In this document: one piece after another, positions 13,537 to 24,079 of the stretch
Layout: each line of letters begins with the position of its first letter
How positions within the stretch are numbered: the stretch's first letter is position 1
From: Lepisosteus oculatus
Taxonomy: Eukaryota > Chordata > Actinopteri > Semionotiformes > Lepisosteidae
Length of the DNA stretch: 64,000 nucleotides
Assembly: GCF_040954835.1 (NCBI RefSeq)
Contig: NC_090706.1
Span: forward strand, 35,473,148-35,537,147
Direction of reading: 5' to 3'
Notes under the pieces: model-generated
What the model saw: only the letters and a program-made list of their open reading frames with translations
Databases searched by the model: none
What the model was told of the DNA's origin: nothing
Translations under genes and position numbers: made by a program

Positions 13537-14414
13537 TGTACAAAAACATGTTGACGCCAGAATTAAAAACTTTGAGGTAAATACATAATAGATCTCTTTA
13601 TATACAATAAAAATACATTTTCATATGAAAGCAACACGTTGAATAAATTAAAATAAAAGAACTATGAAGCCTGTTGGAAAAGTCCTCATCTGTGGGATTG
13701 AGTCTTTCAGTAAGGGAAGACAGCACAGTGTTCTGAGGTCAAAATACATAATGCATGAGGCCGGATCCTTGTCTTTTGAGGGCTTTTCAGTCTATTGTCA
13801 GGGCGTTGAAACCGAATTTCCACGCTCGTTTTTCTTCATTATCATTCTACAAATTGTAAAATTGACTTTTCACCTCGGTCCGCAAAAGCAAATCTGTCTT
13901 TTCTTCTTTTTAATTCTAATTTTCTTTTAATAGAGGTGGGGGGTCAAGATTTGCAGAGTGGACAGTTGTTGGGTTGTTTTTGTTATCTGTGGTTACTGGA
14001 GTTCCAAAAAGTGCAAAAATAAAGCGTGAAAATTAGAAAAGAAGAGACAACGCTTCAGTCCGAGAACTCCCACAGACCTGTTGGTTCTATAGCATTTTTT
14101 TTGTAGGTGGATAAACACACGGGCCAATTGCAGTAGCAAAAAGTAAGTGAAATCTGCAGAATACAAATATGAGGGTCTCTACATACAAAACAGTTTGTCG
14201 AGGAGTAACGTTTAAGGCAAAGAGTGAAAACGTCTGGGCAAGCTATGGTACCTCTTTCTCAATTCCCTCTACATTATGAAGTAATTAAATGCGTGGAGGG
14301 TCAAATTTAGTGTTACAGCCACATCTCTTACTCATTTTCAATGATAACTCTCGTCATTGTTGACATTTTTATGAGGTCACGTGAGCATCAGCCACACCGG
14401 GCTTCGCCGGCCGC

Positions 14415-15065
14415 TCAGTAAATGTTTGTAGCGAAGTTATGATAGCTGTACAGGCTGTCCGCCTGCAGAAATCCGTAGTCCTCCGAAACCGCCGGACTGC
14501 TGGGGTTTGAAGTGCAATATGACGGCGAGGACGAGGTGGATGCGCTTGACAGCCAGGAGAAAGCGTCGCTGCCCGGACTCGGCGCATCTGCTACCCGTCC
14601 CATTCCAGGAAGCATTAGCGAGGGGTCCCGGGACTTCTCTTGACACTGGTCGGCTATTCTGATGGTCTCGGAAAGGGCCCAGATGTAGTTGTGGGCGAAG
14701 CGCAGGGTCTCGATCTTGGTGAGCTTCGTGTCGTCCGGGAAGGCAGGCAGAACGTTCCTCAGCTTGTCCAGGGCGTCGTTGAGATTGTGCATCCTGTTCC
14801 TCTCCCGGTCGTTGGCCTTCATCCGCCTGTTCTTCTTCACAACGTGCACGGCGACCTCGCTCTTCCCCCGGCCTCGGCGTTTCTTCTTCTGCTCCGGGGT
14901 GGCCGAGTCCTGACAGATAGCAGGTGAGGACGGCTGGTCGAGGGAGGAGGACGGCGAGGCACCGTGAGAACTGCTGCGCGAGTCCTCGTCATCCGTGTGT
15001 ACGTAGGACAGGTCGCAACTGGAGCTGTCCAAGTCGGAGTACAGGTTTTCCACGGAGGTGCACAT
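14415..15065 (-). CDS. neurog1: Neurogenin-1, proneural bHLH transcription factor
   Basis: The gene encodes a 216-residue proneural factor that binds E-boxes as a heterodimer with E proteins and commits cells to neuronal fate in cranial placodes, dorsal root ganglia and forebrain. An acidic, serine-rich N-terminus (about residues 8-50) is followed by the basic run KKKRRGRGK (60-68). The bHLH domain spans about 79-138, with the neurogenin/NeuroD signature [20 protein letters not shown] (83-102) and [20 protein letters not shown] (114-133). The Ser/Pro-rich C-terminus ends in NFATNIY. The ATG directly follows a splice acceptor, and the whole coding region lies in one exon, as is usual for neurogenins. 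neurog1 is favoured over neurog2/3 by overall sequence and length; the family assignment is certain and the paralogue assignment very likely. Confidence 0.95.
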   Translation of the reverse strand: MCTSVENLYSDLDSSSCDLSYVHTDDEDSRSSSHGASPSSSLDQPSSPAICQDSATPEQKKKRRGRGKSEVAVHVVKKNRRMKANDRERNRMHNLNDALDKLRNVLPAFPDDTKLTKIETLRFAHNYIWALSETIRIADQCQEKSRDPSLMLPGMGRVADAPSPGSDAFSWLSSASTSSSPSYCTSNPSSPAVSEDYGFLQADSLYSYHNFATNIY

Positions 15066-15072
15066 GTTTGGT

Positions 15073-15194
15073 CTGGAAAAAAAAATAAAATAAAAAAACG
15101 GTACAGGATTAATATCGAGGCAAAAAAGGGACTAGGGAAAAAGGATGTGTTATGTAGTTGGATGGAAAGAAATTCAAGAGAAACACGGACGTAC
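15073..15194 (-). other. neurog1: neurog1 5' UTR intron, 122 bp
   Basis: On the minus strand a strong donor (GAAGAG then gtacgt, exon ending at 15,195) is followed by a T-rich tract. The tract runs into an acceptor (ttttccag, exon resuming at 15,072) seven bases before the ATG. Exon 1 would be a non-coding leader of about 140 nt. Confidence 0.7.
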
Positions 15195-15360
15195 CTCTTC
15201 AAAGTTTTGGGTGACGGGAATGCAGGTTTCTTGGAAGGAGGCAAAATCAAAGAAAAAAAAATAGAAGTTTCTGAGGGAGAAGGCACGCGTCTTGTCTTGA
15301 TCCTGCTGCAGTCAACTCGTGTGAGCAAGCGAGCTTGGCACACGACTGGCGTCAGATCCC

Positions 15361-15367
15361 TTATATA
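15361..15367 (-). promoter_or_regulatory. neurog1: TATA box of neurog1
   Basis: TATATAA on the minus strand, placing the start of transcription near 15,335. That gives a leader of about 140 nt before the 122-bp intron. A CCAAT motif lies upstream (plus-strand CCAAT near 15,524). Confidence 0.65.
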
Positions 15368-15659
15368 CCCTGATGAAACAATAGCCATACCTCTTTGGCA
15401 TTTTTTGTGAAGGATGAATGAATGAGTTGCATCAGGTCTGCCCCGTGCCGCACGACCATCTTATTAGCATAATTTATGCCCGTTGTTTGTTCACCCTGCG
15501 AAGCGTGCCTGTAATCACTGCCAGCCAATGGGAGCCCGGAGCCGCTGTCCAGCCACGCGAGCTGCACTGTTGCTATCAGCGCACCGAAGACCAAGCCCAC
15601 TTAAAGTTAAACCTCAAGAGGAAAATGAAAAGATAAGACGTCGGAAGAACAGAAGTGAT

Positions 15660-17500
15660 TAGCCCCGGAGGCAAAGGCACACTCCAGAGGGTTCGGGGAG
15701 GGGGGGGTCTACTCTTTCAGCACCTTACAGTTGGCAAGTGTTAGTAACGGGCATAGAGAAAGTCATTCAAAAAGTTTAAAAAGGTGAACTGTGTGTGCTT
15801 CGAGGTTTGCATCCTGGAAAACATTTAATGCAAGCTTTTTTGCTTCCGTTACCTCGTTATCTCTGTAAACCATCCAGACATCAGCGTGCATTGATAAAAA
15901 AAAATAGAAATGGGCCAGAGCAACACCAAAACTGCAAGTTTTTTCTGATCATTTTTAAACGACTTTTTTTGTTGTTGTTTTTTTTTTTTTGCCCCAGTTG
16001 TGAAGCATTTGTCTTACAAATTCCGGCAAATTTCTTTCCAATAAAATGTCTTTCTTTGATAATATGATAAAACTTTAACATCACTACGCAGTCACAATGA
16101 AATCAGTCTATATTTTCTTACATCTTCTTGCGTGTTTAAATATAACTTAAATATAGTTTAAATATAACAAGTGACGCCAGCATTAAGGGCGTCGCTAATC
16201 TAATCACATCACAATCAAAGGTATTTTAAGGTGACTATTTCCTTAGATTCAATTTTTTTCCCTTTAAATGTACAACTATATCAATAAGCAATCCTAACGT
16301 TTCGAACAAGTATGTTATCTTATTACTACCAATAATGATACACAAATATTATACAAGCAACGACAATATTCAGAGATGCCACACACTAATGCAAAATATT
16401 CAGAAGTATGTTTCAAGCATAAGAAACGTTAGCTTTGCTGTTTTATTGAATTTAGATTGTAAGGTGGATAAAACGCAACGGACTAGTGGTTGTTAAAGTC
16501 TTCTTAGTTCCTCTTATGCTTAAGCACCATGGTTTAATTCACTATTTATTCACTATTCCCAAGTCATGCTCCAAAAGTCCAAAAGTAGTTAAAATTCAGC
16601 ACATGACGACGACGAGCATTAAAAACATTAAGCCCTGCACTAGGTAATTTCATTTAGTTAATTTAAAGACATTTTTATGAGACAGCCATACAATTCTCCA
16701 TTAATTATTCCATTTTCAACATCTCCTTATTCTTTTGACAAAAAAGGGTGGGAGCACTATTTAGAAATAGTTTGGAGAGAGACCTGCAGCGCTTTTCTCC
16801 CTATGGTATAATAGTGAGAGTGGGGGACAGTCATTTATAAATAATTACACAATGTTTAGAGTCTTCAGGCATGTATAATATATCAAAGCGATTAGAAGGT
16901 GAATTGTTCCATTGTAAACGTCTCCTCTCAGTTCCTTTCAGTTCTATTCGGCTTGTCCTCCGTCCAAACTGCTCCTCCGCGCGCCTTTGTCACTCATTCT
17001 TTCTGCTTGTTACAGTCCAATGACATTATTCTTATTCAAATACTCCCAGCGTGAACAACACACAGCGCTTCTGTCGCATTTTTATACTTTCGGTGTTCGA
17101 CGGTTCTATATTTTCAAGCGTCTTTTCAAAAAAAAAATATTTCATGATTCGACTTGAAAGGAGAACAAGGGCTGGGCTTCGAGCAGCAGGTGATTTCTGA
17201 GGGACTGGTTAAAGATTATTTTACATTTGATCGGACGGAGCAGAGCATAAGCCACACTAAGGACGTTACACAATATTGCAATTTACTATGTGTGATTGGG
17301 CAGATAGCCCTCTTGCTGCATCTGTAAATGAAGGATACCTAAATCCTTCTGTGAGTCTTTGGCAAATATTTGAAAAGGGAAAGTCCAGCACCTTTTCTCT
17401 TCACAAAAGGTTTCGTTTTGAAGTCAGAATGCGCACATTTAAGACCTTCCGCAAAAAATATTTACATATTCTAAGGAGCGGATAACAGGGAGATCAATTT
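15660..17500. other. intergenic, neurog1 5' flank
   Basis: Gene-free upstream sequence. The part at 16,915-17,110 is less AT-rich and could be regulatory. Homopolymer T runs occur near 15,965-15,990. No gene, RNA or named repeat is supported. Confidence 0.35.
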
Positions 17501-17850
17501 TATTATTACGGCACCAACATGTTAACATTAACATCAAAGACCAGGACCAGCTTGATTGCTTATTTTGGTATTACTCTGGGCATTAGGAGGCTTTCTCGCA
17601 GAGCATGCTTATTGGCCTTATAAAGTGATAAAAGTAACAGTTTTACAAGATGGCTGGAGTTCAATTACACAGGCTAGGGGCTGGGCCACCGAAATTGCAT
17701 CTCGCAGAATAAGCGGTCGGGTGTTCTTCTAGGGGTTGAAAATGCACACTCGTCCTCCACACTTGAGTTGAGTTGCCTGGGAGATCCTGTGATAGGATTA
17801 GACACAAGTGCACGAGATGTGATTGCATTTCAATATAGAAGCACGTGAGA
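17500..17850. promoter_or_regulatory. candidate neurog1 upstream enhancer block
   Basis: A motif-dense non-coding block 2.1-2.5 kb upstream of the neurog1 start. Visible cores include GTTAACATTAACAT (near 17,521), TTGATTGC (17,551), CAATTACAC (near 17,662), and GATTAGACA followed by CACAAGTG (near 17,795-17,811). Zebrafish neurog1 is known to be driven by several conserved upstream enhancers (LATE, LSE and ANPE classes). Which one this might be cannot be told without alignment. Confidence 0.28.
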
Positions 17851-18489
17851 AAAAGAAACAATCGACTTGCTCCGAGAAGAGACTAATCCTTGTTAGACAA
17901 CTTTTTAAAAAGAAGCTATTCGTTTTGCTTTACATTAAAAATAAATGGAATGTATATCTTATTGCTATTGTTTCAATTAAAAAGAAAGCACATTGTCTGG
18001 ATTTTACTGACATTTCACCTTGATATTCTGCATGCAATAGCTTTTTAAAATAGTAGTTTATCTCATTAATTTATTTTGTACGTCTCATAACAATAGTTTT
18101 TCCTTCATTTTTACATACACAAATAAACCTTGATAGGGACTAGTATCATGCTCTCGATCGTTTGTAATCTTTCTTTTGTTCTTATTAAAGACAGAATACA
18201 CATCTAATACATACGTATAATACATAGGCAGTAGTATAGGTGATTAATCCACAGGAGAGGGCTGGGTGTAGATTTGCATGGCAGGTGCTTGATTCATTTC
18301 TGTCCTCGCCTGCGTTAAGCACAGAACAAAATACCCAGGAACAGCCCGCGAAGACGGATTCTGAGAATCGTAATGCCCCCATTGAATCAGAGCAAAGAAA
18401 GTGCGTGTGGGGGATATACTTTCTCCAGTCCTGGGCGGTAGATTCCTCAATTTATTTCGTATCTATTTATTTAATTTGATTTAAAATTC

Positions 18490-18860
18490 AATTTTGCATT
18501 CTGCAAAGCATTAATCCCCGGGTATTAATGCGATTACCGCGCGCAAAAGATCTTTGAGTCAGAAAGTCTGATAGGAGTTTTCAGATGTTAATCCCTGGAA
18601 TAATCCCTTGGTGTTGTAGAAGGCCTGCAGCCACAAGACTTTTTTTTTCTCGTTATTTATTCTTGCTTTTTAAAAAACCTCAAGCAGGGCAGAATAGGGC
18701 CATTACTTCTGAATGGTAATTAATTCCTTACTCCAGTGCCTCAATTGTGTCGTGATACAGCTCTCCACAATCTAAAAGCTCCCCTTCATCTTTGTAAAGG
18801 CATTAGAAAAAGAAAAAGAAAACAAAGTCCATGCTTACAACGGCGATGGAAACCAACTCT
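18490..18860. promoter_or_regulatory. candidate neurog1 upstream enhancer with palindromic homeodomain site
   Basis: A block about 3.2-3.5 kb upstream of neurog1 with several TAATCC-type sites (near 18,511, 18,591 and 18,600), the core bound by Otx/Pitx/bicoid-type homeodomains. It also has a CAGATG E-box near 18,575, TAATTAATT near 18,718 and AATTGTG near 18,743. It contains the near-perfect palindrome listed separately. The enhancer call is inference from motif density and position. Confidence 0.35.
18508..18531. repeat. 24-bp near-perfect palindrome of homeodomain sites
   Basis: The arms GCATTAAT and ATTAATGC flank a centre containing CCCGGG. The sequence and its reverse complement agree at 22 of 24 positions. 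The left arm reads TTAATCC into the centre, a K50-type homeodomain core, and ATTAAT on each arm suits Q50-type factors. Confidence 0.85.
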
Positions 18861-18869
18861 TTTGTAGTT

Positions 18870-19400
18870 ACTAACTACGTGTGTCTCTTAGGTTCTACTT
18901 CACAGTTTCACCTCTGCGATTAGACATCCACTTCAATTCTCTATCTTGGTAGAGGATACAGTAGCAGTTCTGCTCTTGATTTATTGCTTTTCTGTAATTT
19001 ATTTTTAAAAAATCATTATCGCCTGCTCTTGAAGGCTGTTGTTACAATTGAGGGTGCACAATTTACGTGCGTGTAGGCACACAGCGAGGATTCCCAAATA
19101 AAGATTTTCACACTTTTCTACGTGTGATGTGAAAAAAAGTGCTATTGATACTGGAAAGGCTCTAGAGCGAACTATACCCACGCCCGTGTACTATGTGACA
19201 GGTTCGACGTGACAGCAAAGCACAGTATGACCATAGGAGAATTGGAAACATCTGGCCCACAAGAAGTCGTTGAAATCTTTAACGTGCTTTTTCAGACCAA
19301 GATTCAAAGGTGTCTACATCACACGTTGAAACGTTCCCGGAGGCTGATGTCAGAATGCAACAGCTCTTCTCAGAACTTTTCGACTTCTTCAGTTGAGATC
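18870..19400. other. intergenic, nothing recognised
   Basis: Non-coding upstream sequence with no supported gene or repeat. Confidence 0.4.
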
Positions 19401-19780
19401 GGATAACCTCACGGGCCAATCCACCCTTTAGATTCTCATAGCAAGACAGCTGCTTGTCACACTCTGTTACTTGACACATGGCCGTCAATTAAAATTGGAG
19501 CCAATAAAAGTAGCGCAAAACGCTGGCAGATAAACATTATTCACGAATGTCTGAGCAGTTACACTGCCGCTAAAGACAATGCGGAATTCCGTTATGATCT
19601 TTCACTATGACGTGTTAAAGAAAACACGTGTTTAAAGAGTCGCTCGACATCTTTCCCTTCTCTTCCATAACTCGGATTGACAGGTGGACCTGGTAGTTTA
19701 GCTGTGCTTCTTAAAACCTTTAATTAAGAGCTGTCCAGCGTGCTGAATTTGTGATATTTACTCTTGGATTTTTATAGGAT
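19400..19780. promoter_or_regulatory. candidate neurog1 upstream enhancer block
   Basis: A motif-rich block with CAATTAAAATTGG (near 19,486), a CCAAT motif (near 19,500), AACACGTGTT (near 19,624), TTGACAGGTGGACC (about 19,678-19,691, a TALE-type TGACAG overlapping a CAGGTG E-box) and TTAATTAAG (near 19,721). The overlapping TGACAG/E-box is the kind of site expected where homeodomain and bHLH factors meet. Regulatory role is inferred only. Confidence 0.28.
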
Positions 19781-19789
19781 TGCGAGTCT

Positions 19790-22700
19790 GGTGTACAGGA
19801 CCTAATAACAAGTAGTAGAAAAAAAAAACGTTTACAAAAAAGGTGAATAAAATAGGTTAAAATTTTAGGTCGATCAAGTTTTGTTTTTAGAAAAAAACAA
19901 ACTTGAACAGGAACACAATATAATTCATGGACAGGTTCACAAGAAGTAAATTAAAGCTAACACATTTGAATGCATCTATTTTAATTTCTCATTATTATTA
20001 TGAAGCATTTTGAATTAAATAGCCAATTTAGCTCAGTTTAATTTCCATTTGGTGATTAGTTTTTGCAGGAATTGTATTTTTCTTGATTTAAAAGCTTCTT
20101 AACATCCAGTTTAGATACGGCTTAGATATCCAATTCCAAAAAATGTTTAAAAGTGTATGTGATTTCTGCAAGAGACAGTGTACATCACCAAGTCAAGACT
20201 CGTAACTTGTAACTGTCTAACTCATAACTCGCATTTAAAGGTCAGTAGATACCATCAAGTTCTCTGCTCTTAAACACCAAAGTTGTATTCCTAATTTGTG
20301 GAAATTTACATTTACAGATTTACATTTAATTGTATAACATAATAATCCTTTAGACCATCATTGTCATATTCAGCTGTTACCCATTGTTCTGCTAAATGGT
20401 CATTTTCTCTTGTACACAGATTTAAATTTCCATGGGTGTGCCTCCAACCTTAACAACTATCCACAGGACTAAACTATTACAGTACGCACTTAGTAATGCC
20501 AGTCATCATGACAACCTGTGCATAAAACGTCCACAGTCCTCAAGAAGTACTTGTACAGACTATCTATGTCTTTTTCTGACGCACAAGCGTCATGTGGATA
20601 TTGAACTTACAAGGCTTCTGAAGAATGAAATGTTTACCGTACATAGCTAAACTGTCTGACAAATGAATAACACTGGGGTGTCTAAAGTTATTCCTTTATG
20701 CTAAAGAATAAGTGCATAACAAAAACTGAAATCTCTACCCAAAGACTGTCAGCCACATTGGTTTATTGTCAATAGTAGTATTAGTGCTAATATTTTGACT
20801 TTGACTCTCCACATATTTTTCAGTCTAGGTGCTCCAAGAGAGACTCCACCTAGCCACCTATCAGAATGCTTGAGGTTTCAGAGATGGCATCATGTATAGA
20901 AGCTCAAATGAGCCATATGGTTTGGAGTGCAATAACTTGAATCCGGGGCAAACAATAGGGAAATTGAGAAGGGGAAGGAGGTCAGAGCTTGACTCGACGA
21001 GACTGCAAAAACTCCTCCTTTCACTCTAATGAAGCTGTTGTCTGAAGAGGTGTGTGTGTGTGTGTGCGGAGGGGGGGCTGGGACGTGATTTGTCATACAA
21101 TCTGAATCTTTAGGAGGGCAGGAGAAAGACCTCCTCCCCATATGTCCACTTATTTAGCATCTGAAAGCTATGGGTTAAGAGTGTGGGGAGGCAGTGTGTT
21201 GAGGTGGTGGTGGGAGGGGGATGATAGTGATGGTGGATTGAGTTAGGGAGGGAGAGGTTGGGTTTTGGGGGATCAGAAATGCATTTTGTTCTGGTTTTGT
21301 TTCCAAAATGAAGGATTTTGAGATCTGAAATAAAAAAGATGCATCTCACAGCTATGCAAAAAGATTGTATTTTATAAGTCTGGAAGATCGTATTTCCTCC
21401 CATTAAAAAGAGAAATTGGTGAAAGAAGGGGGATTTAGAGATTAGCCATGAAGGGAAAAGTATCACTTTTAATGAACAGCAGAAGCAAGAATTTTGATTT
21501 CTTCAAGGAAATACTGTATATATAACTTTCGGGAGAAAAACGTGACAACTGTACCCAGTTAACAGATTTGAAATAGTGTAAACTATATGTCTCTAGAAGA
21601 TTCAATTAAAACTTGAAAGCCATCTATGAATTTGTATCTATATGTCATCTTTATTTTTGATTACTGTACATTTTATGAACAATGGGGAAATGAGAGAAGT
21701 CAAAATAATTATGAACTTAACACAGACCTTAGTTTGCTAAGTAGTTTTGTGCTATATTTGTTTTCCTGTGACAGAAATTAATGACTGGATATGTTTCAAA
21801 ACTGTACGATTGTTATCTCTCTAAATACAAGTGTTTTCTATTTGGAAGGCTGGTGGTTAGGTGGTGATCAGGTTAACAATATTGAAAGTTTTTGAAATCT
21901 AAAATAATTGTACTTTCTCAGAAGGACATGGAAACCAATTCCTTATACAACAACTAACAGAGCATGCAACTACCAGCTGATTCCAAAATCACAATTTTCA
22001 TATATCAATTCGTTTTTTTTTTAGTTTAGAAATATTTCATGTGCTTTGACCACACTAAATGTTTCTTACTATTAAAGAACCATTCGAAATGGCATGCAGT
22101 ATAGAAACAAGGTCTTGATACCCCTGCTACCTCAACATCCAGCAAAGAAAGAGGTTCAGAAATGTTTATCATTCTCTGCATTAAAACAAGAATCTCACAC
22201 TTGTTTTAAACAATCCTCTACTAAAATAGAAACCTCTTGAAAGAATGTGAGAGGACAAAAGAGAGTGGGGGAAACAATGGCACCATTCTTGTATTAGGGG
22301 TCTCCTCCAAAAGAGCTGGACCACCACTAATGTAAGGGTACTGACTATCCAACTGCAATTATATCACAACAATAGTAGTGCTACACCAGAGCTCTGTAAA
22401 ATGTCTACCTCTGTGTTGGCATTAGACTATGGGTATACTCATTCTGCCTTGGGACCAGAAGCAGGTGTAGATTAGAGGGATTGCAGTGTGGAACACTTTA
22501 CACTGCGCTTGCTTATCGAACTGTCGAATCCTTTATTGAAGCACGTAGCAACTCTTGAGAACAGATTATCCCACAGAATGGTAACCTGGGGAACTGGGGA
22601 AGAGAAACACAGACTTGCTTTTCAAGGGTTGTAGTAATTAAAGGAGTGGAGAGCTGATGGGAAGCTTGGCTAGGTTTGATTTCGGTTGTGGACATTAAGC

Positions 22701-22980
22701 TAGGTTCCACATTCTACTCGAAGGATTTTCTTCCCTTCAAGCACCTGGTTGGCCTGCCAGAGGTGAGCTTTCTATGGCATACACTCTATGGCTTTGTGAA
22801 CAAAAGAAGGCAAATATCAAGTCACCAAATAGTTAGTAAGGCAGACGGAAAAATATTCTGAAGAAAAAGTTTTCATAGCAGTGAATAATCGGACTCACTG
22901 CACATCATCAAAGAAGGTCTTTTGTCCCATCATTATTGTTTGTCTTACTTGCTGAGGTATCTAAATCCACATTAAACAAA
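19790..22980. other. intergenic, no gene seen
   Basis: AT-rich non-coding sequence with a short (TG)8 tract at 21,051-21,066 and a G-rich stretch at 21,185-21,270. Open frames at 20,432-20,650, 20,890-21,141 and 21,110-21,466 show compositional bias and no domains. Confidence 0.4.
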
Positions 22981-22984
22981 CTTA

Positions 22985-23515
22985 CTATATGTCCAGAATT
23001 TAGCAGTCAGAATCTTGACGAGGTCTTGTGCAAGTGATCACATTACTTCTGTCCTGGAGTCCTTGCACTGGCTTCCTATCAGGTTTCATGTCAACTTTAG
23101 AATTCTCATGCTCACCCTGTAAGGCTCTGCATCGCTCAGCACCTCAGTACCTGTCCGAGTTAGTCGTCCTACTCCATCTAGCAACCTTGTAACATCTAAT
23201 TCTGGTCTCCTATCTGTCCCCAATGACCATCCACACTCTTATGTTGACCCCAAAGCCCTGCAATTCTATCCCCAAGGATATCAGAGACTCACCTTCCCTG
23301 AGTGCTTTCAAATCCAGATTCAAAACCTTCTTTAGAAGGGCTCTTATTTAACTGGTTTTGTGTTTGCCCCCTTGCTTTCCCATATGTATTCTAAATGCTA
23401 ATTGTAACTGTGTAATTCTACCATCTCCTCTCATCGTTTATTTTTTTCTGTAAAGCTCTATGAGAAGCCACTTTTAAAGGTGCTATGTAAAATAAAGTTT
23501 ATTATAATGTTTATA
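22985..23515 (+). mobile_element. 3' end of an old non-LTR retrotransposon (L2/CR1/Rex-type LINE)
   Basis: The plus strand translates in part to SVLESLHWLPIRFHVNFRIL (near 23,050-23,108), the conserved reverse-transcriptase C-terminal signature of L2/CR1/Rex-like LINEs (LHWLPV-RI-FK). The following frame is decayed and runs on to a 3' end of about 23,450-23,515. That end reads like the L2 tail: a GCTCTATGAGAAG-type stem, then GGTGCTATGTAAAATAAAG and a short A/T-rich repeat. Only the 3' end is present, as expected from 5' truncation during insertion. It carries several stops and is inactive. Confidence 0.65.
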
Positions 23516-23589
23516 ATGTCTGTGGCAAAGACATCTTAGGTCTTCATAAAAAAAAACTAAAGACATGTTAATGTCCGGAAAAGGTGAAA

Positions 23590-24070
23590 AAGCACCAGCC
23601 TAACATGTGAAAGTTCTATCATAAAACACTTGCAGTGATTAAGGAATATTGAATAAACCACAGAACGATCATATAGATAATGACTGTAGCTGGGAAAGAT
23701 GAAGCAATACACTGGATCCAGTTGAGAAGGGCACCCCAGTCATGTAAGAGCCAGAAGTTTGATTGTGTCCAGGGAGTGTCTCCAGGTCTCAAGGGCCATG
23801 CACTTGCAGCTCTGTGGTGACATCTGCATGCTTTTTTCATATACGGGTTAATGATATGAGTGTATGTTCCTCTGTCAGAATGCGACACTGAAACAAGGAC
23901 CCTGGAGACCTCTTTCGTGCCTGCCTTTCTGCAGAATTCCTTCAATACCGACCTGATCATGGACATCTGCCTGGCTCATCAGCATGCAGACCTCAGTCTG
24001 GGGGTATCTGACCTGCAGTGGCAACAATGGGGAGGCAGTCTGATCCATCTCATGCTACTGCCACCCCTTT
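23590..24070 (-). other. unexplained open region with a hydrophobic C-terminal segment
   Basis: A minus-strand frame at 23,619-23,966 (115 codons) ends in a strongly hydrophobic stretch (about residues 88-112) after Cys-rich and Trp-rich sequence. That layout is reminiscent of the membrane anchor of retrovirus-type envelope proteins. No LTRs, polymerase or capsid genes were recognised nearby. It could be a small fossil envelope-like fragment, a lost exon, or chance. The assignment is weak. Confidence 0.15.
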
Positions 24071-24079
24071 AAAGCTTTT

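Noticed and set aside
14837-15388. 183-codon minus-strand frame overlapping the neurog1 start
   Set aside because: It is a different frame that runs through the neurog1 promoter, leader intron and coding exon; it includes the intron sequence and has no domain.
14640-15410. Plus-strand frames of 74-148 codons across neurog1
   Set aside because: They are antisense shadows of the conserved neurog1 coding region and its promoter.
21110-21466. 118-codon minus-strand frame
   Set aside because: The His/Pro/Thr-rich stretch derives from a GT/GGT-rich tract; no domain or splice site was seen.
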